Assembly: GCA_021159805.1 (NCBI GenBank)
Contig: JAGHDT010000527.1
Location: forward strand, 1-10,678
Length of the DNA stretch: 10,678 nt
Direction: 5' to 3'
Source: Anaerolineae bacterium
Lineage (GTDB): Bacteria; Chloroflexota; Anaerolineae; B4-G1; SLSP01
The notes under the pieces were generated by a model, which was given only the letters and a program-made list of their open reading frames with translations, searched no databases and was not told the DNA's origin. This document shows, in pieces, positions 1 through 6,652 of the stretch. The position numbers and the translations under genes are program-made. Position 1 is the stretch's first letter; every line of letters begins with the position of its first letter.

Positions 1-1
1 A

Positions 2-28
2 AAGGTGATTTTCGAAGTGCAACTATGA
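2..28 (+). CDS. C-terminal tail of upstream gene, probably oxidoreductase alpha subunit (partial)
   Basis: Reading from base 2, the frame gives KVIFEVQL followed by TGA at 26-28. This stop overlaps the ATG of the next gene (ATGA at 25-28), the usual arrangement of translationally coupled subunit genes. 2-oxoacid:ferredoxin oxidoreductases need an alpha subunit, which is absent from the downstream beta-gamma fusion, so the truncated gene is most likely that subunit. Only eight codons are visible, so the identity rests on context and not on homology. Confidence 0.5.
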   Translation, partial: KVIFEVQL

Positions 29-1356
29 CTGAGCTAACAACCTATCGCAATGCTCGCTCCTACGGATTCTGCCCCGGTTGTAGTCACGGCTTGGTGCTTG
101 ACGCCCTGGATCGTGTCCTGGTCCGCTTGCAGTGGGATCCGGCGGCCACCGTGATTGTCACTGACATCGGCTGTGTCGGGCTCTCCGATCAGTACTTCGC
201 CACCAGCGGCTTTCACGGACTCCACGGCCGCAGCTTGACCTACGCAACCGGCATCAAGTTAGCGCGTCCTGACCTGCACGTTATCAATCTCATCGGTGAT
301 GGTGGGTGCGGCATCGGCTGTGCCCATCTTGTCAGCGCAGCTCGGCGCAATATCGGCGTTGCCACGATTGTCTTCAATAACCTCAACTTCGGGATGACGG
401 GCGGGGAGCACAGCGTGACCACGCCGACCGACCAGAAGACAGCGACCACTCCCTGGGGGAATACTGAGGTCCCGCTGGATATCGCCCAGACGGTCGCCGT
501 GAACGGTGCGACCTATGTCTGGCGGGGCACCGCTTTTGATCCCGCTCTCGATGAGCAGCTTGAGATTGCCCTGAGACACGATGGGTTTGCGCTCCTGGAC
601 GTGTGGGAGCTCTGCGTGGCCTACTACGCGGCTGCTAACCGCGTGGGTCCCAAGGAGCTGCAGGCGACGATGGATCAATTGGGGTTTGTGTCTGGGGTGA
701 TCAAGCGGGCCGACCGCGTGGAGGGCTCTACTGCACTGCGCGCCGTGTGGCAGGGGCACGTGGGCAAACGGGTCCACCTGACCAATCCGCTGGAGACGAC
801 GTTCTCTCACAACCTGGACGGGCCCCGCGCCATCATCATCGCCGGCGCCGCCGGGGCGCGGGTGCGCACGGCCGGCCACGCGCTCGGAACGGCGGCGACA
901 CTGTCGGGTCTCTGGACGACGCAGCGTGATGATTACCCCGTGACCGTGCGTTCGGGACACAGTATGAGCCATATCTTGGTCTCCCCCGATCCGATACACT
1001 TCACCGGCATCGCCAATCCAGATGCATTGTTTGTGCTCTCGGAGGAAGGGTGGGAGAAGACCGCGGCTCTCGCGGGTCGGATGGATGGCACTCAGTGCGT
1101 TTTTGCGCTCCCTGAGTTGGCAGGCCGGCTGGTGACCCGCGCGCAGGTGCGGTCTTTCCGTCCAGGCGCCCTGAAAGGTATTGCGGCAGCCGGCCGTTCT
1201 CTGGCTGTGGTTGCCGCCGGCATCGCGGTTCTGGGATTCCTATCTCCAGAGTCGCTGATTGCGGCCGCCGGACAGCTCAACCCGGCCTATGCGCAGGCCA
1301 ATCAAGCTGCTGTGCGCAAGGCATTGGCCGTCACAGATGTGCTCTTCGAAGCATGA
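25..1356 (+). CDS. 2-oxoacid:ferredoxin oxidoreductase, fused beta and gamma subunits
   Basis: Cytoplasmic thiamine-diphosphate (TPP) and iron-sulfur enzyme subunit for ferredoxin-dependent oxidative decarboxylation of a 2-oxoacid. Residues about 10-205 are a beta-subunit TPP domain: GDG at 91-93, NN at 118-119 and the GMTGGEHS segment at 123-130 form the cofactor site. Cysteines 16, 19, 50 and 197 have the same spacing as the four [4Fe-4S] ligands of characterised archaeal beta subunits. Residues about 265-440 resemble the separate gamma subunit (GAAGARVRTAGHALGTAA at 274-291, then the VRSGHSMSHILVS strand at 308-320). Beta alone is usually near 290 residues, so this is a natural beta-gamma fusion. 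The start is set by the ATGA overlap with the upstream gene. Two extra cysteines (95 and 99) lie beside GDG. Whether the substrate is pyruvate, 2-oxoglutarate, a branched-chain or an aryl 2-oxoacid cannot be decided from sequence alone. Confidence 0.88.
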   Translation: MTELTTYRNARSYGFCPGCSHGLVLDALDRVLVRLQWDPAATVIVTDIGCVGLSDQYFATSGFHGLHGRSLTYATGIKLARPDLHVINLIGDGGCGIGCAHLVSAARRNIGVATIVFNNLNFGMTGGEHSVTTPTDQKTATTPWGNTEVPLDIAQTVAVNGATYVWRGTAFDPALDEQLEIALRHDGFALLDVWELCVAYYAAANRVGPKELQATMDQLGFVSGVIKRADRVEGSTALRAVWQGHVGKRVHLTNPLETTFSHNLDGPRAIIIAGAAGARVRTAGHALGTAATLSGLWTTQRDDYPVTVRSGHSMSHILVSPDPIHFTGIANPDALFVLSEEGWEKTAALAGRMDGTQCVFALPELAGRLVTRAQVRSFRPGALKGIAAAGRSLAVVAAGIAVLGFLSPESLIAAAGQLNPAYAQANQAAVRKALAVTDVLFEA

Positions 1357-1362
1357 CACTTG

Positions 1363-1381
1363 GTCAAGCTGCACGCTTGAC
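1363..1381 (+). other. Hairpin after the oxidoreductase gene, no U-tract
   Basis: GTCAAGC at 1363-1369 and GCTTGAC at 1375-1381 form a perfect 7-bp stem with a 5-base loop, seven bases after the stop codon. No run of T follows, so it is not a classical intrinsic terminator. It may stabilise the 3' end of the message or mark a Rho-type end, or be chance. Confidence 0.3.
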
Positions 1382-1429
1382 GCTGGAGTGACAGCTCGTC
1401 AGAGGCTGCCTTCATCCACACTCACATAT

Positions 1430-1457
1430 TTGACAAAGGCCCCGTCGGCGCTAGAAT
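1430..1457 (+). promoter_or_regulatory. Sigma-70-type promoter of the Gld-like ABC operon
   Basis: A consensus -35 box TTGACA (1430-1435) is followed after 16 bases by TAGAAT (1452-1457), which is 5 of 6 to the -10 consensus. Transcription should begin near 1464, about 115 bases upstream of the ABC ATPase start. It is the best promoter match seen in the window. The same GCTAGAAT octamer recurs as the -10 of the ZIP gene promoter. Confidence 0.7.
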
Positions 1458-1462
1458 GGTGA

Positions 1463-1479
1463 TTGGCAGGACCTGCCAA
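1463..1479. promoter_or_regulatory. Perfect 17-bp palindrome at the predicted transcription start (putative operator)
   Basis: TTGGCAGG and CCTGCCAA are exact inverted repeats around a single central A. The site begins five bases after the -10 box and covers the predicted start of transcription, the classic position for a dimeric repressor to block initiation. No regulator gene lies next to it in the window, so the binding protein is unknown. As RNA the arms could only form a hairpin by opening part of the stem, because a one-base loop is too small. Confidence 0.5.
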
Positions 1480-1496
1480 ACGTCTGTCTCATCTAC

Positions 1497-1545
1497 AGAG
1501 CGAAGCTCGTCCATAGTGGGTCATATGGAAGGCTTGGCTCTTTTT
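1497..1545 (+). terminator. Terminator-like hairpin in the operon leader (possible attenuator)
   Basis: AGAGCGAAGC (1497-1506) pairs with GCTTGGCTCT (1532-1541), 9 of 10 positions with one G-G mismatch. The 3' arm runs directly into a T-tract ending at 1545. Inside the loop CCATA (1511-1515) can pair with TATGG (1524-1528). The 5' arm contains a competing small hairpin, GAGC-GAA-GCTC (1498-1508). The structure lies after the strong promoter and before the ABC start, so it could act as an attenuator. Alternatively it terminates read-through from the oxidoreductase operon. Confidence 0.4.
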
Positions 1546-1577
1546 GTGTGGCGGCAAGTCAATGGGAGGATGGATCG

Positions 1578-2579
1578 ATGATTGATGTACATGACTTAAC
1601 GAAGTCCTATGGTCCTATCCGTGCCCTGGAAGGCGTTTCCTTCAACGTCAAGAGCGGCGAGATTATCGGACTCTTGGGGCCAAATGGGGCTGGGAAGACC
1701 ACGTTTATCAAGATACTCACAGGCTATCTTCAGCCGGACTCCGGACACATCGCGGTCGGCGGTCTGGATGTGCAAGAACATACGCGCGACGTGCAGGCGC
1801 AGATCGGATATCTGCCGGAGACCGCGCCGCTCTACCCGGAGCTGTCGGTGCAGGGCTATCTTCGGATGATGGCTGATCTCCGGATGATCCCGGAGGATGA
1901 GATAGGTCCCCGAATTTCCGAAGCTGTCTACGCAACTGGCCTTGAGGCGCATCTGACGCGACCGATCGGGCAGTTGAGCAAGGGGTTCCGCCAGCGCGTT
2001 GGCCTGGCCCAGGCCATTCTGCACCGGCCCAAACTGCTGATTCTGGACGAGCCGACGGTGGGCTTGGACCCCACCCAGATTGTGGAGATCCGCCACCTTA
2101 TCCGGCGGTTGTCCGAGCACAGCACCGTGCTCTTCTCTACGCACATCCTCTCCGAGGTCGAGGTGTTGTGCGATCGGGCCATTATCCTTATCAATGGGCG
2201 GGTCAAGGCGGATGCGCGACTGGCGGACCTGGCGGCGACCTCCGATGCCGTTGTGGTTCTGGAGCGTGAGGTGAAGGGTGCTGAGACGCTGTTGAAGCAA
2301 CTGAAGCCAGCTCGCGATGTAAGCTTATTCGAGAGTACTGATGGGTATCCGGCGTATCGTGTATTCGGGAAGCCCGAGGCCGGCGATCATCTGACGTCCG
2401 AGATCTACACACTGGCACGCGAACAGGATTGGCCGCTGCGTGAGCTCCGCCGCGATGTCCGCACGCTGGAGATGGTGTTTAATGAACTCGCGCTGGCTTC
2501 TGAGCCAGCCTCGCCAACTGGCTCACTGGAGCTGGCGGGTTCCGCCTTGCCTGACGGCTCGGAAGAGGAGGTGGCATAA
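1578..2579 (+). CDS. ABC transporter ATP-binding protein, GldA-like
   Basis: Cytoplasmic ATPase that powers the membrane protein encoded next to it. In the 333-residue product: Walker A GPNGAGKTT at 34-42 (Lys40), Q-loop position occupied by Glu in GYLPE (78-82), signature LSKGF at 133-137, Walker B LLILDEP at 153-159, D-loop GLDP at 162-165 and H-loop His189. The GYLPE and LSKGFRQRVGLAQA forms are typical of the GldA/NatA/CcmA-like ATPases that partner ABC-2 permeases. A C-terminal region of about 110 residues after the nucleotide-binding domain is an accessory domain. The ATG at 1578 is preferred to an upstream GTG (1548) because GGGAGGA at 1564-1570 sits seven bases before it. It is the first gene of a three-gene operon; its stop overlaps the next start by one base. 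The exported or moved substrate is not known. Confidence 0.9.
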   Translation: MIDVHDLTKSYGPIRALEGVSFNVKSGEIIGLLGPNGAGKTTFIKILTGYLQPDSGHIAVGGLDVQEHTRDVQAQIGYLPETAPLYPELSVQGYLRMMADLRMIPEDEIGPRISEAVYATGLEAHLTRPIGQLSKGFRQRVGLAQAILHRPKLLILDEPTVGLDPTQIVEIRHLIRRLSEHSTVLFSTHILSEVEVLCDRAIILINGRVKADARLADLAATSDAVVVLEREVKGAETLLKQLKPARDVSLFESTDGYPAYRVFGKPEAGDHLTSEIYTLAREQDWPLRELRRDVRTLEMVFNELALASEPASPTGSLELAGSALPDGSEEEVA

Positions 2580-2581
2580 TG
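2566..2581 (+). promoter_or_regulatory. Ribosome binding site and TAATG coupling junction 1
   Basis: AGGAGGTG at 2566-2573 lies within the last codons of the ATPase gene; the AGGAGG core ends seven bases before the ATG at 2579. The stop TAA (2577-2579) shares its last A with that ATG. The site fixes the downstream start and implies translational coupling. Confidence 0.8.
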
Positions 2582-5500
2582 AGTGATAGGATTCAGCCGA
2601 CTCTCTGGAGTCGCCCGGCTCTTTGGAGTCGGCAGACGCTGACGATCACCCGCAAGGAGCTGCGTGGCACCTTCGGTTCGCCTTTGGCCTTGATCTTCAT
2701 CGGCTCTTTCCTGGCGGCTACGCTCTTCTCTTTCTTCTGGGTGGAGACCTTCTTCGCCCGTGGCATTGCCGATGTTCGACCGCTGTTTAGCTGGATGCCG
2801 GTGCTGCTGATCTTCCTCGTCGCGGCACTCACCATGCGGCAATGGAGTGAGGAGCAGCGCTCCGGAACGCTGGAAGTTCTGCTGACCTTGCCTGTGTCGA
2901 CGATCCAGTTGGTGTTGGGCAAGTTCCTGGCGGTTGTGGCGTTGGTGGTCGTCGCCCTCGCCTTGACGATTTTCCTGCCACTGACCGTGTCGCTGCTGGG
3001 CAATCTGGATTGGGGCCCGGTCCTGGGTGGCTATCTGGCCGCTGTGCTGCTGGCTACAACTTACGCAGCCATCGGCCTCTTTGTCTCTTCACGTACTGAC
3101 AACCAGATCGTCGCGCTGATCTCGACGGTGTTGCTCTGCGGTGCCCTCTATCTGGTGGGATCACCCGGGGTGACCGGATTTGTGGGCAATGAGGTCGGCG
3201 AGATCCTGCGCGCGCTGGGCGCCGGCAGCCGTTTTGAGTCGATTGAGCGCGGTGTGATCGACCTTCGCGACCTGGTGTACTATCTGACCATCGCCGGCGT
3301 CTTCCTGATGCTGAACGTCCTGTCGCTTAAGTCCAAGGGCTGGAGCGAGGGAGAACAGCTGCTGCCGAAACGCCGCGCCATTGCTATCACCTCCGGCCTG
3401 CTGATTGTGAACCTCCTGATGGTGAACGTCTGGATCTTCCCGCTGAACAGGCTGCGCGTCGATATGACGGAATACCATAACTACTCGCTGTCGGCCACGA
3501 CCCGTGACTTGGTCAGTACGCTTCAGGAGCCGTTGCTGATCCGGGGGTACTTCAGTGAGAAGACGCACCCGCTGCTGGCACCGCTGGTGCCCAGCGTTCG
3601 CGACATGCTGAAAGAGTACGAGGTCGCTTCCGGAGGCCTGATCCAGCTTGAGATCATCGATCCTGCAAAGGAGCCCGAAAAGGAGGCCGAAGCGAACCAG
3701 GTTTACGGGATTCGCCCCACACCCTTCCAGGTGACGGATCGCTACGAGGCCTCCGTGATTAACTCCTACTTCGACATTCTGATTCAATATGGCGATCAGA
3801 GCACGGTCCTGGGCTTCAACGACCTGATCGACGTCCAATACGGCGCCGGCGGCGACGTGGAGGTCACGCTGCGCAATCTGGAGTATGACCTGACCAGTTC
3901 GATCAAGAAGGTCGTCTACGGATTCCAGAGTGCGGATGCGATCCTCGCCTCATTGACCGAGCCGGTCGAGATGCAGGTCTTTATCACGCCGAACACGCTG
4001 CCGGAGCAGCTTGGCGAGGTCCCGGCAACCATCGAGACCGTGCTTCAGGACATCGCTGGCCGATCGAACGGTAAGTTTAGCTACACTTTCGTGGATCCTG
4101 ATGATCCCAACAGTCCCATTGGACGACAGGAGCTCTACGATGCGTATGGGCTGCAGCCTTTGGCTGCCTCACTTTTCTCGGAGGACAGCTACTACCTCTA
4201 TATGGTGATGATATCCGGTGATCAGGCCCAGATTGTCTATCCTCAGGGCGAGTTGAGCGAGGCCGATGTTCGTTCTGCTGTTGAGGCGGCCCTCAAGCGT
4301 TCTTCATCGGGCTTCCTACAGGTAGTCGGTCTCTGGACACCGCCCGCGGTCCCGACTCAGGATATGTTCGGCCAGACGATCGATCCGCTCTCGTCGTGGA
4401 ACCAGATCTACTCCACGCTGCAGCAGGAATACGAAGTGCGCACGGTGGACTTGAGCACCGGCTCGGTGCCGGTGGACATCGACGTTCTGGTGATCCTGGG
4501 GCCTCAGAACCTGGACGATGTCTCCCGCTATGCCATCGACCAATACCTGATGCGCGGGGGTGCCGTCGTCGTGGCCGCTGGCAATATGATGATCACGCCT
4601 GATACGATGAGTGGAGGCCTGGCATCGCAGCAGCTGGATGGTGGCCTGCAGGAGATGCTGGCGCACTACGGGTTCACTGTTGAACAGTCGCTGGTGATGG
4701 ATGCTCAGAATGAGCCGTTCCCGGTGCCGGTTGCTCGCCAGGCGGGTAACTATCAGGTTCAGGAGATCCAGGCGCTCGACTATCCGATGTTTGTCGATGT
4801 GCGGTCCGACGGTATGGCCAAGGGCAATCCGATCGTCTCCGGCCTGCCGGCGTTGACGCTGCAGTGGGTCTCCCCAATCACTGTGGACCCCGAGAAGAAC
4901 GCGACCCGCGATGTGGAAGTTCTGTTGACTTCGTCGGCACAATCATGGACGCAGTCGGATTTCAATATCCAGCCCAACTTCGATCTCTATCCTGAGATGG
5001 GGTTTGCTGAGATGTCATCGACGCAACCCTATACGTTGGCGGTTTCGGCACGTGGCAGCTTTGAATCTTACTTCAAGGGAAAGCCTTCTCCGTCGGACGT
5101 TGCGTCCGCGGACGCTGCGTCCGCGGACGCGGAAGAAGCGGCCGTGGTCCAGACCCCGGCGACCGTGGGAACGATCGAGGTGTCGCCGGATACAGCCCGC
5201 CTCGTCGTTATCGGCAGCGTGGAGTTTGTGGACGATGTTGTCCTGAAACTTTCGTCGACGATGAGCGGTGAGCGGTATCTCAACAATCTTCAGTTCCTGC
5301 AGAATGCTGTGGCGTGGACGATCGAGGATCTCGATCTGTTGAGTATCCGCTCACGTGGCACGGCGGCGCGGGTACTGATTCCTATGGCTGAGAACGAGCA
5401 GTCGTTCTGGGAGGCCGTCAACTATGTCCTGGCATTGGTCTCTGTGGTCGCCATCGCCGCTGTCGCCGGCATGCGCCGGCGAAGTGAGGTGCCGATGGCC

Positions 5501-5611
5501 CTGGTGCCTCTGGATGAGGTCGAGTATGCCCCGACCAAGCGGCGCAAGCCTGGTTTGGCGCGAGACAATAGCGGAGATGCCTCTGCTGGTCGGTCCGAGG
5601 AGGTGAACTAA
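2579..5611 (+). CDS. ABC-2 permease fused to GldG-like extracytoplasmic domain
   Basis: A 1010-residue membrane protein combining two roles that are separate proteins (GldF and GldG) in gliding Bacteroidota. Residues 1-250 are an ABC-2 permease: hydrophobic segments near 36-54, 73-86, 117-138, 149-170, 177-194 and 234-248, with the family motif RSGTLEVLLTLPVS at 94-107. A further segment at 268-288 leads into a large extracytoplasmic region (about 290-940) of GldG type (ABC_transp_aux, PF09822-like). It includes IDVLVILGPQ (634-643) and YAIDQYLMRGGAVVV (651-665), a GATase-like fold signature of that family. One membrane helix at about 946-965 follows, then MRRR and a basic cytoplasmic tail. 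A low-complexity linker (ASADAASADAEEAA, 842-855) is encoded by a tandem DNA duplication. The gene overlaps both neighbours by one base. The complex is probably envelope-located; no substrate can be named and gliding is not implied. Confidence 0.87.
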   Translation: MSDRIQPTLWSRPALWSRQTLTITRKELRGTFGSPLALIFIGSFLAATLFSFFWVETFFARGIADVRPLFSWMPVLLIFLVAALTMRQWSEEQRSGTLEVLLTLPVSTIQLVLGKFLAVVALVVVALALTIFLPLTVSLLGNLDWGPVLGGYLAAVLLATTYAAIGLFVSSRTDNQIVALISTVLLCGALYLVGSPGVTGFVGNEVGEILRALGAGSRFESIERGVIDLRDLVYYLTIAGVFLMLNVLSLKSKGWSEGEQLLPKRRAIAITSGLLIVNLLMVNVWIFPLNRLRVDMTEYHNYSLSATTRDLVSTLQEPLLIRGYFSEKTHPLLAPLVPSVRDMLKEYEVASGGLIQLEIIDPAKEPEKEAEANQVYGIRPTPFQVTDRYEASVINSYFDILIQYGDQSTVLGFNDLIDVQYGAGGDVEVTLRNLEYDLTSSIKKVVYGFQSADAILASLTEPVEMQVFITPNTLPEQLGEVPATIETVLQDIAGRSNGKFSYTFVDPDDPNSPIGRQELYDAYGLQPLAASLFSEDSYYLYMVMISGDQAQIVYPQGELSEADVRSAVEAALKRSSSGFLQVVGLWTPPAVPTQDMFGQTIDPLSSWNQIYSTLQQEYEVRTVDLSTGSVPVDIDVLVILGPQNLDDVSRYAIDQYLMRGGAVVVAAGNMMITPDTMSGGLASQQLDGGLQEMLAHYGFTVEQSLVMDAQNEPFPVPVARQAGNYQVQEIQALDYPMFVDVRSDGMAKGNPIVSGLPALTLQWVSPITVDPEKNATRDVEVLLTSSAQSWTQSDFNIQPNFDLYPEMGFAEMSSTQPYTLAVSARGSFESYFKGKPSPSDVASADAASADAEEAAVVQTPATVGTIEVSPDTARLVVIGSVEFVDDVVLKLSSTMSGERYLNNLQFLQNAVAWTIEDLDLLSIRSRGTAARVLIPMAENEQSFWEAVNYVLALVSVVAIAAVAGMRRRSEVPMALVPLDEVEYAPTKRRKPGLARDNSGDASAGRSEEVN
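5101..5130 (+). repeat. Tandem 15-bp duplication, each copy containing a 14-bp palindrome
   Basis: The unit TGCGTCCGCGGACGC occurs twice without interruption (5101-5115 and 5116-5130). Within each unit GCGTCCGCGGACGC is a perfect palindrome. The insertion is in frame and encodes ASADA twice in a linker of the GldG-like domain, so it changes linker length without breaking the protein. It looks like replication slippage. Confidence 0.85.
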
Positions 5612-5613
5612 TG
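5598..5613 (+). promoter_or_regulatory. Ribosome binding site and TAATG coupling junction 2
   Basis: AGGAGGTG at 5598-5605, with the AGGAGG core ending seven bases before the ATG at 5611; TAA (5609-5611) shares its last A with that ATG. It has the same architecture and spacing as the junction at 2566-2581. Confidence 0.8.
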
Positions 5614-6594
5614 AAGCGCACGCAACAGATCCTTCTAGGGGTTCTGGCTCTTCAGATCATTCTGAGCGTAGTTGTCTTCTGGCCCCGCGAAGTCGCGTCG
5701 GTCTCGGGCGAGCCGCTTTTCCCGGATCTTGCGGCCGAGGATGTCGTGGCGCTGACCATTGAGGACAATACCGGTGAACAGATCGTGCTACGCAAGGTGG
5801 ATGGGGCCTGGGTGATGCCTGAAGCCGGCGACTATCCGGTACAGGAAGCCAAGATCACACCTGTCCTGGAGCAGCTGGCCGCGCTCAGCGCGGGCTCTGT
5901 CGTCGCGAGGACGGAGGCAAGCCAGATACAGCTTCAGGTTTCCGACGAGACGTTCCAGCGGCGCGTCGATTTCGAGACGGCGACCGGTGAGACCCACACA
6001 CTCTACCTGGGATCTGCTCCCCGGTACACCGCGACGCATTTTCGTATCGGGGGGGAGCCCGAGACCTATCTCACTTCCGATCTATCGGTGTGGGATGTCA
6101 ACGTGGCCGTCAGTGATTGGGCTGACACGTCGTACGTTAGCATTGACCTGGCGACGGTGACGGATGTGACCCTGGAGAACGCCAACGGCACGTTTACCCT
6201 CGTCAAGGATGAGGACAAGTGGACGCTGGTCGATCTGCAGGCGGGTGAAGCCATCGAACCGACGCAGACCAGTGCCGTCGTGCGTGCGGCGACGAGTCTG
6301 TCGCTGAAGACACCGCTGGGGACGTCGGCGGATCCCGCTTACGGGCTGGACGCACCCGGCGCAGTGGCAATCGTGACAACAGATGATGGCCAGACGCATA
6401 CACTGGCGGTCGCCGCCGACCCGCAGGATGATGGCAGCTATGTGGTGAAGTCCTCGGACGCCGATTACTATGTCCGTGTGGCTGGGTACACCGTCACCCC
6501 GCTGCTCGACAAAGCACGCGAGGACTTCCTTGCGGAGCCTGCCACGCCGGAAGCGGAAGGGCCAGATGCACCGACCCCCACGCCTGCGCCTTAG
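5611..6594 (+). CDS. Membrane-anchored DUF4340 domain protein
   Basis: A 327-residue protein with an N-terminal hydrophobic segment (about 8-23, after MKRTQQ) that should act as an uncleaved anchor or signal, placing the rest outside the membrane. The outer part is an internal duplication. One copy covers about 39-162 (VVALTIED, then LRKVDGAWVMPE, and ETHTLYLGS, then TYLTSDLS). The second covers about 176-300 (VTDVTLEN, then LVKDEDKWTLVD, and QTHTLAVAA, then YYVRVAG). This pattern matches DUF4340, a family commonly encoded beside GldG-like ABC genes and of unknown biochemical function. The tail after 309 is rich in Pro, Ala and Glu. It is the last gene of the operon, translationally coupled to the permease-GldG fusion, and is followed by a terminator. 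It is probably an accessory outer component of that complex. Confidence 0.85.
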   Translation: MKRTQQILLGVLALQIILSVVVFWPREVASVSGEPLFPDLAAEDVVALTIEDNTGEQIVLRKVDGAWVMPEAGDYPVQEAKITPVLEQLAALSAGSVVARTEASQIQLQVSDETFQRRVDFETATGETHTLYLGSAPRYTATHFRIGGEPETYLTSDLSVWDVNVAVSDWADTSYVSIDLATVTDVTLENANGTFTLVKDEDKWTLVDLQAGEAIEPTQTSAVVRAATSLSLKTPLGTSADPAYGLDAPGAVAIVTTDDGQTHTLAVAADPQDDGSYVVKSSDADYYVRVAGYTVTPLLDKAREDFLAEPATPEAEGPDAPTPTPAP

Positions 6595-6606
6595 TCAGTG
6601 AAAAAG

Positions 6607-6637
6607 AAACACCCCCGCCACACGACGGGGGTGTTTT
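6607..6637. terminator. Bidirectional intrinsic terminator between convergent genes
   Basis: AAACACCCCCG (6607-6617) and CGGGGGTGTTT (6626-6636) make a perfect 11-bp stem with an 8-base loop. On the plus strand it ends in TTTT (6634-6637). On the minus strand the stem is followed by CTTTTT (complement of 6601-6606). It lies 12 bases after the DUF4340 stop and 15 bases beyond the malQ stop, so it can end both convergent transcripts. Confidence 0.9.
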
Positions 6638-6652
6638 CACATCAGGTGCAGG

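Noticed and set aside
259..999. A 246-codon antisense frame in the oxidoreductase gene
   Set aside because: It lies opposite a strongly supported coding frame and has low-complexity composition typical of GC-rich shadow frames.
1363..1381. Intrinsic terminator for the oxidoreductase operon
   Set aside because: The 7-bp hairpin is real but lacks a following T-tract, so it was listed only as a hairpin.
1548..1577. Upstream GTG start of the ABC ATPase
   Set aside because: It overlaps the end of the leader hairpin region and has no ribosome site; the ATG at 1578 has a good one and matches the family N-terminus.
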